The notes below the pieces were generated by a model. It made no database searches. It saw only the letters and a list, made by a program, of their open reading frames with translations, and was not told the DNA's origin. Below are positions 51,453 to 60,437 of a DNA stretch of 64,000 nt, in pieces. Location of the stretch: the NCBI GenBank assembly GCA_038237225.1, contig JBBRYX010000001.1:124001-188000 (forward strand), in the 5' to 3' direction. The stretch comes from DASVUC01 sp038237225. GTDB lineage: Bacteria; Planctomycetota; Phycisphaerae; Tepidisphaerales; Tepidisphaeraceae. The position numbers were made by a program, and so were the translations under genes. The first letter of the stretch is position 1; each line of letters opens with the position of its first letter.

Positions 51453-52868
51453 TTACCGCAAGACTTTCCGGCTAAACCATTCGGGGCGCAACCGCTGGCC
51501 GAAATTCTCCAGCCGCTCGACCAGACGCGGACGGATTCCGGTCGCCATGGTGTGACCGACGGCCTGCCCGTTTTCATCGACGCCGGTCTGCTCGAACACA
51601 AACAGTTCGTGCATCTGGATCTGTTCACCTTCCATGCCGGTGATCTCGGAGACGCTGACGACCTTTCGCTTTCCACCCATGAGACGCTGGACCTGGATGA
51701 CCAGATTCAGGGCGCTGGCGATCTGCTGGCGGAGCGCCCGCATGGGGATGTCGAATCCGGCCATTGAGACGGTGACTTCGAGGCGGCTCAGGGCGTCGCG
51801 AGCGCTATTCGAATGGATCGTGGTCATGGAGCCTTCATGACCCGTGTTCATCGCCTGGAGCATGTCGAGCGCTTCGCCGCCGCGGACTTCGCCGATGATG
51901 ACTCGGTCCGGGCGCATGCGCAAGCTATTCCGCACCAGTTCGCGCTGCGTAACTTCGCCGGAGCCTTCGATATTCGGGGGCCGCGTTTCCAGCCGCACGA
52001 CGTGCGGCTGCTGAAGTTGCAGTTCCGCCGCGTCTTCGATCGTGATAATTCGTTCCTTCTCCGGGATGTATCGTGAAAGGCAGTTCAGGAGCGTTGTCTT
52101 GCCGGAACCGGTTCCACCGGAGATGAGAATATTGCAGCGCGCTTTGACCGCGGCAGCAAGAAACTCGACCACGGTTTCCGGAATGGAATTGTGTCGGATC
52201 AGGTCGTCAACGGTCAGCGGGTTGATACCAAATCGCCGGATCGACATCGCCGGCCCATCAAGGGACAACGGCGGGATGATGGCGTTGACACGGCTGCCGT
52301 CCGCGAGCCGCGCATCCACCATCGGGCTGGTTTCATCAATTCGCCGCCCGACCTGCACGACGATACGGTCGATAATCTGGCGGAGGTGGGCGTTATCGCG
52401 GAACTGCACATCGGAGCGTTCAAGCTGGCCGCGGCGCTCCACAAAGATCTGATCGAAGCGGTTCACGAGAATGTCCGTGATCGAAGCATCCTTGAGCAGG
52501 CCTTCGAGCGGGCCGAGCCCGAAGGTCTCGTCCATGATGTCGTCCATCAGCCGTTCCTGCTCGGCTGAGGTCAGGAGACCTTTTTCGGTTTGGAACAAGT
52601 CACGGATCAGGCTCCGGCATTCCTGGCGAACGACGTTTGCGGGCATCGTCCGGAGGTTCTGCACGTTCAAGCGCTCGACCAGTTTCTGGTGAAGCTTCAC
52701 GCGCAACTGCGTCAGATAGCCCTGACGGTCGCTGGGCACCGAAGCCGGCGCCTGGGAAGGCGGAACCGACCGGAACACCGGCGACTCCAGCGCCTTCTCC
52801 AGACCGCGAGATGCGACGGATCCACTTCCCGTTTCTAACGGGCCCTTGATACCAGTAAACAACGCCAT
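51453..52868 (-). CDS. cpaF: Tad pilus ATPase CpaF/TadA
   Basis: A 471-residue secretion ATPase. Walker A GGTGSGKTT (about 250-258), Walker B and RGGEAL (RVIIGEVRGGEALDM), Asp-box and His-box in the C-terminal domain (TTIHSNSARDALSRLE). The N-terminal ~70 residues are specific to CpaF-like proteins. Powers pilin assembly (and retraction if bifunctional). Confidence 0.93.
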   Translation of the reverse strand: MALFTGIKGPLETGSGSVASRGLEKALESPVFRSVPPSQAPASVPSDRQGYLTQLRVKLHQKLVERLNVQNLRTMPANVVRQECRSLIRDLFQTEKGLLTSAEQERLMDDIMDETFGLGPLEGLLKDASITDILVNRFDQIFVERRGQLERSDVQFRDNAHLRQIIDRIVVQVGRRIDETSPMVDARLADGSRVNAIIPPLSLDGPAMSIRRFGINPLTVDDLIRHNSIPETVVEFLAAAVKARCNILISGGTGSGKTTLLNCLSRYIPEKERIITIEDAAELQLQQPHVVRLETRPPNIEGSGEVTQRELVRNSLRMRPDRVIIGEVRGGEALDMLQAMNTGHEGSMTTIHSNSARDALSRLEVTVSMAGFDIPMRALRQQIASALNLVIQVQRLMGGKRKVVSVSEITGMEGEQIQMHELFVFEQTGVDENGQAVGHTMATGIRPRLVERLENFGQRLRPEWFSRKVLR

Positions 52869-52920
52869 TTTCTCCGCTCCTTAAACAACTGGCCATCCAT
52901 GGCGAATGCACACCCGGCGC

Positions 52921-54045
52921 TCACTTCTTGTTCTTGCCGTTCAGCATCTGCGTTAGCCCGGCGAAGCTCTCCGACAGCTCCGACCGCGGCGCCCGCATCA
53001 CGACCGGCTCACCGTAATTAATGGCGGCGATCGCGTTCCTAAAGTCATTTGGGACCATCCATGAAATCGTCACGCCCAGTGCGCGCTCGACATCGGCGGG
53101 CTCGATGTCCCAGCCTTTTTTCGCCGCGCGGTTCACAACCACCTGCATGCGGCTCGCGTCGATTCCGAACCGCCGAATTGCCCCGAGAAACCGCTCCGTG
53201 TTCTTTGCGCTTGGGACATTCAACTGCATCACCAGCACGTTCACATCCGCGGATTGCAGCGCCGCCATATACAGCGGGTCCAGGCTGAGCTTGGAATCAA
53301 TCACGATGTAATCGAACATGCGGCTTGTGATGGCGAGCAATCGCGAGAAACCCTGCCGGCTCACGCGCTGAGAATCCTCCGGGGCCTCGGGTCGCGCCAA
53401 CACCGCGAGGCTCGTCGGCCGATGAATCGCGATTGCATTATCGATCAGGGCTTTGTCCAGATCCGTCGCCAGATCCATCACGTCCGCGACCGAGTACTTG
53501 GGCCTTAAGTCAAAGGCATTGGCGACGGCTCCGCCGATCAGATCCAGATCCAGGATCAGCGTCTTCCCATGCTTGGCGAGCGATGCCGCGACGTTACAGG
53601 CAATGCTGGTTGCGCCGCATCCGCCGATGGTTGGAACAACGTGAATGACCTTGGCGCGGGCATCAGCGCCTTCCGAAGCGGCCAGACGCTCGATGCTCGA
53701 CAGAAACTTCTGCTGATTGACCGGCAGCGGAATGAAGTCCTTGACGCCCTGGTGCATCGCCTCCATCACCACGCCGGCATCGACCACGGCCGACATCACG
53801 AAGAACGTGATGGATGGGAACTGGCGAATAAGCTGGCCCAGGCGATGAAGGTTTTCGGTCGGATTCGGATCGATGTTCACGATCACCAACCGCGGAGCGT
53901 TGCCTTGCGAGAGCATTGCCGGCAGCGACTCGACCGCACTGGTTGCGCTCGCCACCTGCACGCCGTTGTTCGACAGGAAATCGGACATTTCCTGCCGGTT
54001 GGCGGCATCCGCGTCAACGATGATGCAATTCATCTGGACAAACAT
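52921..54045 (-). CDS. cpaE: CpaE/TadZ-like MinD-type ATPase
   Basis: A 374-residue protein. Residues 5-120 are a receiver-like domain (CIIVDADAANRQEMSDFL, VIVNIDPNP); 125-365 are a MinD/ParA-type ATPase with deviant Walker A IGGCGATSIA and LDLDLIGG. TadZ proteins place the pilus at its cellular site. The missing first Lys of KGG (here Ile-Gly-Gly) is a variation from typical CpaE. Confidence 0.88.
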   Translation of the reverse strand: MFVQMNCIIVDADAANRQEMSDFLSNNGVQVASATSAVESLPAMLSQGNAPRLVIVNIDPNPTENLHRLGQLIRQFPSITFFVMSAVVDAGVVMEAMHQGVKDFIPLPVNQQKFLSSIERLAASEGADARAKVIHVVPTIGGCGATSIACNVAASLAKHGKTLILDLDLIGGAVANAFDLRPKYSVADVMDLATDLDKALIDNAIAIHRPTSLAVLARPEAPEDSQRVSRQGFSRLLAITSRMFDYIVIDSKLSLDPLYMAALQSADVNVLVMQLNVPSAKNTERFLGAIRRFGIDASRMQVVVNRAAKKGWDIEPADVERALGVTISWMVPNDFRNAIAAINYGEPVVMRAPRSELSESFAGLTQMLNGKNKK

Positions 54046-54113
54046 GGTTCACATTCACAACACCCGACACTGACTACACGGTGTCACGGCAGGAGCGAAA
54101 TTCAAACATCGCG

Positions 54114-55646
54114 CTACTTTGTCTTGGAACCCGACGGCTGCGTCGCCGGGGCGAACCCATAGCGCCCGATGAACGGACGGGGTGGTTCGTTGGTCTCCGC
54201 CGGCTTTGCCGGACCACCGATATCCTGGTTCAGGAACAACTGCGCTTCGCTCGGATGACGCCAGCGTTCACCCGGCAGCATCGGAACTTCGCCCGGCTTC
54301 AGCGAGCCAGCGAGCCGCGGCGTGACCAGAACAACAAGTTCCGTCTCGCGACGCTGATAACGCACAGATCGGAACAGAGCGCCGAGCACCGGGATATCAC
54401 CCAGCAGCGGGGTTACGTCCTTGTTCGCGGTCACGTTATTGTTGAGTAATCCGGCGATGGAGAAGGTCTGCCCTTCGGAGACTTCAACGGTTGTTCCCAT
54501 CCGCCGCGTGGTTAAACCCGGAATCAAGATTCCGCTACCCACACGGACGGCGATTGAGTAATCAAGATCACTCACTTCCGGCGCCACCTTCATGCGGATC
54601 TTGCCATTGCCCAGCACGACCGGCACGAACTTCAGCTTGACGCCGAATTCTTTGTACTCAACGGTGAGGCTCACGTTTCCCTGACCCGCGCCGCCCTGGA
54701 CGACGGGAATGGGATATTCGCCACCGGCCAGGAAGCTGGCTTCCTGTCCGCTCGTGGCGGTGAGATTTGGCTCGGCGAGGATGCGGAGCAGGTTGTTCTG
54801 GCGAAGGGCCGAAACGAAGGTATCGAGCGCGTTTTCGCCGAAGAGCGCGCGGCCGAAGAGCGTCACCGTGCTGCCGGGCGCGGCTATGCCTAAGGCGGAG
54901 GTATTCGGCGTATTCCCGACCAAGGTAAACTGTTGTAATCCGACGTTGCTACCGGCGAATGCGCCGCTGCTGTTGGACCAGCCGAGGTTCACACCAAGGG
55001 CGCTCGTTACGGAGCGCGACACTTCCGCGAACCGCACCTGCAGCATGATCTGCTGCCCGCCGGCAACTTCGAGCAGGTTCAGCACCTTATTGCCGTAAGA
55101 CTGCGCCAAAGTCGCCGCTTGCTCTGCCGTCTCGAGGTTCGGCACATGGCCGGTGAGCGCGATGGTTCCTTCATTGTTCACCACGTCGATTTTCGCGCTT
55201 GGAAACAGCACCGGATACATCTCGCGCAGCGCCCGCAGGTCCGACTGCACCAGCACATCCACCATCTGCGAATTGTCTTGTTCATCCCACAGAATCAACT
55301 GCGTGGATCCGGCTTTTTTTGCGGTCACCAGAATCTTGAATTGTCCAATTGCGTTGGCTTCGAAGATGTCGGGTTGACCGACGCTCAGGCGTCGATACGG
55401 TCGGCTCGTCGTCAGCACCACGCTCTTGTTCACGAGCAGCTTGACGTCTCCGCCTTCACCCAGGCCGCCCACGACGATGGGCTGCCCGGTATTCGTCGTG
55501 GCTGCTCCGGCTGCTGCGGTCGTCGGAGCTTTCGCCGGCGACGTCGTGGGCGCATTCTGAGCGGACACGTAAACCGCCAGACTGCTCAACACCACACATG
55601 CGCCCAGCATCTTCATTGCGATCACAACTTTTCCACGCGCTCTCAT
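54114..55646 (-). CDS. cpaC: Outer-membrane secretin CpaC/RcpA
   Basis: A 510-residue secretin. Signal peptide (MKMLGACVVLSSLAVYVSA region), N-terminal pilus domain (NKSVVLTTSRPYRRLSVGQP), a BON-like domain (VVNNEGTIALTGHVPNLETA), and the secretin barrel from about 200 (QIMLQVRFAEVSRSV, EPNLTATSGQEASFLAGGEY, RRMGTTVEVSEGQTFSIAGL). It forms the outer-membrane channel of the pilus. AGGGAAG precedes the start. Confidence 0.93.
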   Translation of the reverse strand: MRARGKVVIAMKMLGACVVLSSLAVYVSAQNAPTTSPAKAPTTAAAGAATTNTGQPIVVGGLGEGGDVKLLVNKSVVLTTSRPYRRLSVGQPDIFEANAIGQFKILVTAKKAGSTQLILWDEQDNSQMVDVLVQSDLRALREMYPVLFPSAKIDVVNNEGTIALTGHVPNLETAEQAATLAQSYGNKVLNLLEVAGGQQIMLQVRFAEVSRSVTSALGVNLGWSNSSGAFAGSNVGLQQFTLVGNTPNTSALGIAAPGSTVTLFGRALFGENALDTFVSALRQNNLLRILAEPNLTATSGQEASFLAGGEYPIPVVQGGAGQGNVSLTVEYKEFGVKLKFVPVVLGNGKIRMKVAPEVSDLDYSIAVRVGSGILIPGLTTRRMGTTVEVSEGQTFSIAGLLNNNVTANKDVTPLLGDIPVLGALFRSVRYQRRETELVVLVTPRLAGSLKPGEVPMLPGERWRHPSEAQLFLNQDIGGPAKPAETNEPPRPFIGRYGFAPATQPSGSKTK

Positions 55647-55678
55647 GTCTCACTTCCCTTTCAAATCGACATGCACAC

Positions 55679-56671
55679 CTATTGGGCTGCTCCGCCGGGC
55701 GAGGTATCGCTAACCGCCGCGCCGGCTTCGGAGTTACCCGTTGCCTTGGGGTTTTTCACTTCGTAATAGATCACGCTTTCGGCCCCGCCGCGAATGATCT
55801 GCACTGGCCGTCGAAGCGTGGAACTCTGAAACTCCGGGGTGAGCTTGCCGTTTCCGTTACCGGCTGCCGCCAACGGTGGGCCAAATGCATCATCGCTGCC
55901 GGCGGCCATCGGCGCCCCTGCCTGCTGCGCCGGCGGACCATTCAGGGTATCTGTTGCCGTCGTATGACCGTTCACGCCTATCAATTCCGCCATGCTGATG
56001 CCTGGCGACGCCGTCGAGGTATTGTCCGCAGCGCCGCGCAGTACCAGTCGCGGCCGACCGCTGGTGCTCGCCAGCTCGATCGCCTCGGCATTCTTTGGGC
56101 TCATCACGAGCGTCACTGTTCGGACTTGCGCTCCCGATTCATCGCGGGGATCACGCACCATCTTGTGCCCCACTGCCGTCACTTTCACGTTTTCCACGAT
56201 GGTCCGGGCGACGACGTCCTTGTCGGTTCGCAATGTGGAAATCACATCCACCCGCGCTCCCGGCACCAGCAATCCCGCGACTCCGCTTGATTCATTTACC
56301 TCAACGGTTACCGCGCGCATTCCCTCAGGCACCAGCGCCTGCAATCCGCCCGGACTGTCGATGGGCGCCATCAATCCATCGAGCAGCGGCTGGTTCGCAA
56401 CCAGCAGGCCGACCACGGTACGGCCTACGACATCCTTCACTTCCGAAAAGGCATTTTTGGGCGCGGTTTCCGCCGGCCAGGTCGTGGTCAATAGATCGGC
56501 GGCTTCAATCTGAGTGCCCGCATCGAGATCGCGCTTGGCCACGACCACCTTCACTGTCTTCATTCCGTCGGCGGCGGTGTTTTTCTTGTTGATCAGGTCC
56601 CAACCGACCTTCGCCGTCACCAGGCCCAGGGCCACGGCAATCAGCAACATGATGGATGTCTTACCTTTCAT
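55679..56671 (-). CDS. cpaB: CpaB/RcpC Flp pilus assembly protein
   Basis: A 330-residue protein with TM helix at 8-26 (LLIAVALGLVTAKVG), a SAF domain (VVVAKRDLDAGTQIEAADL), and LVPEGMRAVTVEVNESSGVAGLLVPGARVDVI, the CpaB signature. Periplasmic, helps the secretin assemble. The C-terminal ~90 residues are Gly/Ala/Asn-rich. Start at ATG 56671 with GAGG upstream. Confidence 0.92.
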   Translation of the reverse strand: MKGKTSIMLLIAVALGLVTAKVGWDLINKKNTAADGMKTVKVVVAKRDLDAGTQIEAADLLTTTWPAETAPKNAFSEVKDVVGRTVVGLLVANQPLLDGLMAPIDSPGGLQALVPEGMRAVTVEVNESSGVAGLLVPGARVDVISTLRTDKDVVARTIVENVKVTAVGHKMVRDPRDESGAQVRTVTLVMSPKNAEAIELASTSGRPRLVLRGAADNTSTASPGISMAELIGVNGHTTATDTLNGPPAQQAGAPMAAGSDDAFGPPLAAAGNGNGKLTPEFQSSTLRRPVQIIRGGAESVIYYEVKNPKATGNSEAGAAVSDTSPGGAAQ

Positions 56672-56697
56672 AATCACCTCGTTTACGGCTCAAACAG

Positions 56698-57129
56698 TTA
56701 ATCTTCCAAACGCATCGTCGCATCGCCCGTCACCGTCGTCGCCTGCACCCGCGCCGGCGGAATCCCCATCGCTGTGTACTTCATAATCACTTGGACGTTC
56801 AGCATGATTCCCTGACTCGCATCGCTGGGAGAGACCTGCTGATAAGCCTGCGTGATGTCGTAAAGGCTTTGATTCTTGAACCCGGAATTCTCCATGACCC
56901 TGACAACCGCATCTCGGACTTTCGCATTTCCGTTGCCCGAAATAATCCCCGCCCGCGCCCCTTCCCGCGCCGCCCCTTCGAGGTTGTGCTGCAAATAAAA
57001 GTACCACCCGAAATCGATCGCGCCGAAGGTCAACCACAGCAGCGGCAGCATCAAGAGCGCCAATTCCAACACTTCCGCGCCGCGCCTTGGCCGAAAAAGC
57101 TTCCGGGATCGGGTGTATGTCAATTTCAC
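56698..57129 (-). CDS. TadE-like pseudopilin
   Basis: A 143-residue protein. Start is GTG with GGAGG 6 bases upstream and overlaps the prepilin peptidase stop (GTGA). N-terminal GAEVLELALLMLPLLWLTFG has the processing Gly, Glu5-like residue and one hydrophobic helix of TadE/TadF minor pilins, followed by YLQHNLEGAAREGARAG. Matured by the adjacent peptidase. Confidence 0.85.
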   Translation of the reverse strand: MKLTYTRSRKLFRPRRGAEVLELALLMLPLLWLTFGAIDFGWYFYLQHNLEGAAREGARAGIISGNGNAKVRDAVVRVMENSGFKNQSLYDITQAYQQVSPSDASQGIMLNVQVIMKYTAMGIPPARVQATTVTGDATMRLED

Positions 57130-57689
57130 AACAAACCTCCACCACTTTTCACGCGCGCCACAACGACGGCCATCACCGTGCCCACAAGGACGGTCAACGC
57201 GTAAGGCATCGGCCGCGAGGCACTCTGGCATTTCTGTCCGGTCTCAACAACATGATCCAGTCCCAGCCGCGGCAGATTGATCAGACTGAGCGCCAGCAAT
57301 CCGGTATTCCTCATCAGCACCCCCATGCGCCGCTCTACGAGGCACTGCCCGATCACCAGCACCAGTCCCGCCAGTGCCGCACCGGCGATCACCAACATCA
57401 CGGTTCTCGGTCCAACCCACGCGCCGATCCCGCACAAGAGCTTCACATCGCCAGCAGCGAGCCCGCCGAGAATGTGCAGCACCAGCGGCACCGCCAATCC
57501 CACCGCGGCTCCTGCCAGCGCCTGTGAAGGCGACACCAGCCGAAACGATGTGGCGCTCAACACCATCCCGCTGACCAATAGCGATCCGGTCAGCCAGTTG
57601 GGAATCCGACGCTCGCGCCAGTCCGTGCAGGCGCCGACAGCCACCAGGGCCACCAGCAATCCCTCCATGCACATCTGCTGCGAATGCAT
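57126..57689 (-). CDS. cpaA: Prepilin peptidase (TadV/CpaA, A24 family)
   Basis: A 187-residue polytopic membrane aspartyl protease. The two catalytic Asp are in ACTDWRERRIPN and GGLAAGDVKLLCGIG (the second in the usual GxGD position, here AAGD). Cleaves Flp and TadE-type precursors. It lacks the methylase domain of PilD, as expected for TadV. Confidence 0.9.
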   Translation of the reverse strand: MHSQQMCMEGLLVALVAVGACTDWRERRIPNWLTGSLLVSGMVLSATSFRLVSPSQALAGAAVGLAVPLVLHILGGLAAGDVKLLCGIGAWVGPRTVMLVIAGAALAGLVLVIGQCLVERRMGVLMRNTGLLALSLINLPRLGLDHVVETGQKCQSASRPMPYALTVLVGTVMAVVVARVKSGGGLL

Positions 57690-57734
57690 TTTTTCCCAAC
57701 CACTTAGAAGATCCAGCGCGCGATCGCATCGCTA

Positions 57735-57908
57735 TCAGGGAATTGAGTTATTCACGTTGTTCCACAAGGTGGCGATCTTGGGACCGATGGTGGTGATCGC
57801 CGCGATCGCGCCAACCACAATCAAGCCACACACGAGCCCCCATTCCAGGGTCTCTGTGCCGGAATCGCTCTTGAGAAATTGCTTCAAGACCTGATGAATT
57901 GCCTTCAC
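57735..57908 (-). CDS. Flp-type pilin, copy 2
   Basis: A 57-residue pilin with a GTG start and GGAG upstream; too short for a normal ORF cut-off. The processing site is SG/TETLEWG (Glu at +5) followed by a hydrophobic helix (LVCGLIVVGAIAAITTIGP). 80% alike in the mature part to the pilin 71 bases upstream. Confidence 0.85.
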   Translation of the reverse strand: MKAIHQVLKQFLKSDSGTETLEWGLVCGLIVVGAIAAITTIGPKIATLWNNVNNSIP

Positions 57909-57979
57909 AGAGATCTCCACAAAACTGCGCTCGGTCACGGGCGCCAGCACGCGACCGAACACATAGGGTTCGAGTTCAT

Positions 57980-58141
57980 CTAGGGCAATGCCTTGCTCAC
58001 GTTGTTCCACATCGCCGTGACCTTCGGACCGATCACCGTGATCGCGGTGATCGCGCCCACGACGATCAGACCGCAGACCAGACCCCATTCCAGGGTCTCC
58101 GTTCCACTTTCATCACGCACAAACTGCAACAGCTTACCCAT
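57980..58141 (-). CDS. Flp-type pilin, copy 1
   Basis: A 53-residue pilin, ATG start with GGAGG just upstream. Leader MGKLLQFVRDESG, cleavage before TETLEWG, then the hydrophobic helix with a Cys (GLVCGLIVVGAITAITVIGP). First pilin gene of the Tad operon; the tandem copy follows. Both keep Trp after the Glu and a conserved Cys, which is unusual for Flp pilins. Confidence 0.9.
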   Translation of the reverse strand: MGKLLQFVRDESGTETLEWGLVCGLIVVGAITAITVIGPKVTAMWNNVSKALP

Positions 58142-58742
58142 GGCTTCCTCCGAACACCTTGCCGATCACGGTCCACCCGAAACCGACCAACATGGTCGAT
58201 CACTTCTCGAGCGGCGCGTGCGCCGGCATCCTAAAAGCAACTACTCGTCTCAAGGACATGAGGGCCTGCGAACCGGCCCTGCTGTCACCCACGATGCAAA
58301 AAAACACTCTCAAACCGTCGCCGCATGATGCGCCTGAAGTGCGTTTTTCATGCTGCCTTAATCATCAGCCCTAGCGCTTCCAATCAGCGTGACTGCCTAC
58401 ACTAGTTTTGTGATACACGATCCGATTCGGAACCTTCCCTGGTCCGATAACCCAATTACAGGTCGTGACGAGATCCTAGAATGCTTCACGTCCGTAATGA
58501 AGTCAAGCCCATTCTGGGGCTTCAGACCCGCTCCAAGTACCGAATTGACGGCGATCTACGTACTTTTTCGCTGTAGATTGCATACCCCCATTAAACCCCC
58601 CAGAAGTAGGCTACCGGACGTACGATTCCGGTCGCGCTGCTATGCTGGCCGCGCAACTGCTGCGCGGTCAGCCAACGATTGTTCGTTCTTTGGCAATTTT
58701 TTGGATCCACCCCATTCCCCACTCGGCCCATGCTTCCTGTCT
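58142..58742. other. Intergenic upstream of the Tad operon, likely promoter region
   Basis: 600 bases with no convincing coding region. An inverted repeat GCTGGCCGCGCA-ACTGC-TGCGCGGTCAGC is at 58644-58672 (one mismatch), close to the stop of the TPR lipoprotein gene, and may end that transcript. The Tad promoter must lie in the part nearest 58142, but no clear -35/-10 was recognised. Confidence 0.5.
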
Positions 58743-59438
58743 TTACTTCAGCCCCTTGAGTCGCTTGCTCGCATCGTGCAGGTTGACGTCGATCAAAAGC
58801 GCCTTCTGATACTCCGACTTGGCTGATTCCTTCTTGCCCTGCTGTTCGAAAACGGATCCGAGGTTGTAGTGGACCTCCGCCGGTTTCAGCACGGCACCCA
58901 GTTGCGCAATCGCGTCTTCCACCCGGCCCTGGCGTGCGAGCATCAAGCCATAGTTGACCCGGCAGGTCTGCTCGGCGCCGTTCTTTGCGACGCCCTTCTT
59001 GTAAGCCTCCTCGGCGTCCTTGGGCCGGCGCGCCAGCTCGTAGCAGAAGCCGAGGTTACCGTAGGCCGCCGCCGATGCATTGGTGGCGGCAACGTACTGC
59101 TGCCATATCGCCGCCCCATCGGCATACATCCCCAGTTGGGTATAGAGGGTCCCGAGTTGATACATCGAAGGCAGGTGCCTGGGATCTGATTTTAGCGCCG
59201 CCTTGTACTGCGCGATTGCCTTGTTGGGTTCATCCTGCGATTCGGCCAACTGCGCTGCGGCGAAATACGTCTCCGGACTGATGGCGGGATCGGGCGATTT
59301 CTCAAACTTCAAACGCTCGGCACTGAGCGTCTCCGTCTGATCCGGCGCGAGATTCCTGTTCAGCGGGTCCTGCTTGTTTGCCCGGGAACATCCCAACGCC
59401 AGCATTGCAGCCGAAAGCAAAACGGTGATCCAGCGCAT
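58743..59438 (-). CDS. TPR lipoprotein (TadD-like)
   Basis: A 231-residue protein with lipobox LALGC after the start MRWITVLLSAAMLALGC and GGAG upstream. About five TPR repeats follow from residue 60 (AIAQYKAALKSDPRHLPSMY, AAAYGNLGFCYELARRPKDA, VHYNLGSVFEQQGKKESAKS). TadD-type lipoproteins help secretin assembly in Tad systems; its place just upstream of the pilins supports this. Confidence 0.8.
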   Translation of the reverse strand: MRWITVLLSAAMLALGCSRANKQDPLNRNLAPDQTETLSAERLKFEKSPDPAISPETYFAAAQLAESQDEPNKAIAQYKAALKSDPRHLPSMYQLGTLYTQLGMYADGAAIWQQYVAATNASAAAYGNLGFCYELARRPKDAEEAYKKGVAKNGAEQTCRVNYGLMLARQGRVEDAIAQLGAVLKPAEVHYNLGSVFEQQGKKESAKSEYQKALLIDVNLHDASKRLKGLK

Positions 59439-59453
59439 ATCAACTCCATGGGA

Positions 59454-59498
59454 TGGGCACGGCCCAGGGCATTTCCTGGACGCAGTGGGCGGTGCCCA
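59454..59498. repeat. Palindromic repeat, 'TGGGCACGGCCCA' type
   Basis: Arms TGGGCACGGCCCA (59454-59466) and TGGGCGGTGCCCA (59486-59498), each arm itself nearly palindromic. Between the TPR lipoprotein start and the upstream prepilin stop. Confidence 0.65.
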
Positions 59499-59521
59499 CC
59501 CTGCATCATCGTCAATTCCTG

Positions 59522-60244
59522 TCACCAGACATATTCGCCCGCGGTCTCGGGCGGAAAGACCGCAAACACCACGCTCCCATCCGCGAGGCAAATGTTCCCC
59601 TTGTTCTGATAATGCCACTCGAATTTGCCGAATTGTCCGCCGTACATGATGGCGGAATCAAAGAACACGATCCGCCGGCTCGTGTCTTTCACCCTGCTAT
59701 AGCGTACTCCGCCCATCCCCTCTCCGCGATTCGGATTCGGCACCGCGGGCGGCGTCACCACCGGCGGCTTAGGCGGATACCCATCGGCATTGAACTGATA
59801 GCTGTTCCCCACGGCCCCAAATTGGGTGTCGCTGAGATTCACCGGCAGATGCCAGGGCACCGGTTGCTTGTCGCCGGGGCATTGGAACACGTCCAGCTTG
59901 TTGTTGACGTACTTGTTCAGAGGCCGGGGAAGGATTCGGTTGAAAATGTCCTGGGTCGCGGCGGGGAAAGTGTTCCCGGTCTCCCGTCCGCCATAGGTGA
60001 AGTAATCAATCCCGTTCACGCCGATGCTCGGCCCGCGCCAGAACGTCCACTGCTTCCACTCGACGAGATAATTCTGCAACGCCACGCCCACCTGGCGGAG
60101 GTTGCTGGCGCACTGCACGCTGGTCGCCTGGCGACGGGCCTTCATGAGTGCCGGAAGCAAGACCCCAATGAGTACGGCGATGATACCAATCACAACTAGA
60201 AGCTCGACCAACGTGAAACCACGCGCGCAGCGTTTCCTGGACAT
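59522..60244 (-). CDS. Prepilin-like secreted protein (N-terminal methylation motif)
   Basis: A 240-residue protein. GFTLVELLVVIGIIAVLIGVLLPAL is the type IV prepilin cleavage/methylation motif. The rest is a DUF1559-like secreted domain ending HYQNKGNICLADGSVVF, the HxxxG...DG form common in planctomycetes. AAGGAG precedes MSRKRC. Needs a PilD-type peptidase, not in this window (TadV is specific for Flp). Confidence 0.85.
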   Translation of the reverse strand: MSRKRCARGFTLVELLVVIGIIAVLIGVLLPALMKARRQATSVQCASNLRQVGVALQNYLVEWKQWTFWRGPSIGVNGIDYFTYGGRETGNTFPAATQDIFNRILPRPLNKYVNNKLDVFQCPGDKQPVPWHLPVNLSDTQFGAVGNSYQFNADGYPPKPPVVTPPAVPNPNRGEGMGGVRYSRVKDTSRRIVFFDSAIMYGGQFGKFEWHYQNKGNICLADGSVVFAVFPPETAGEYVW

Positions 60245-60437
60245 GATTTTCTCCTTCCGCCGGATAGCGGCGGCTTCCCCACATCTACCGACCCGAAAAC
60301 GTGACGTTGTAAGAAATGTCACCCGGACCGGTCGATACACTGTTTAGGATTATCGGCCCACCCAACCCCAAAACTTGGCCGCACGCGAATAAACCGCGCT
60401 GCGTGCCCCCCCACTGCATGAGTCAAGCGAAAGAAAA

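Noticed and set aside
58389..58826. 145-residue plus-strand frame upstream of the Tad operon
   Set aside because: No domain, no ribosome-binding site and overlaps the 3' end of the TPR lipoprotein gene.
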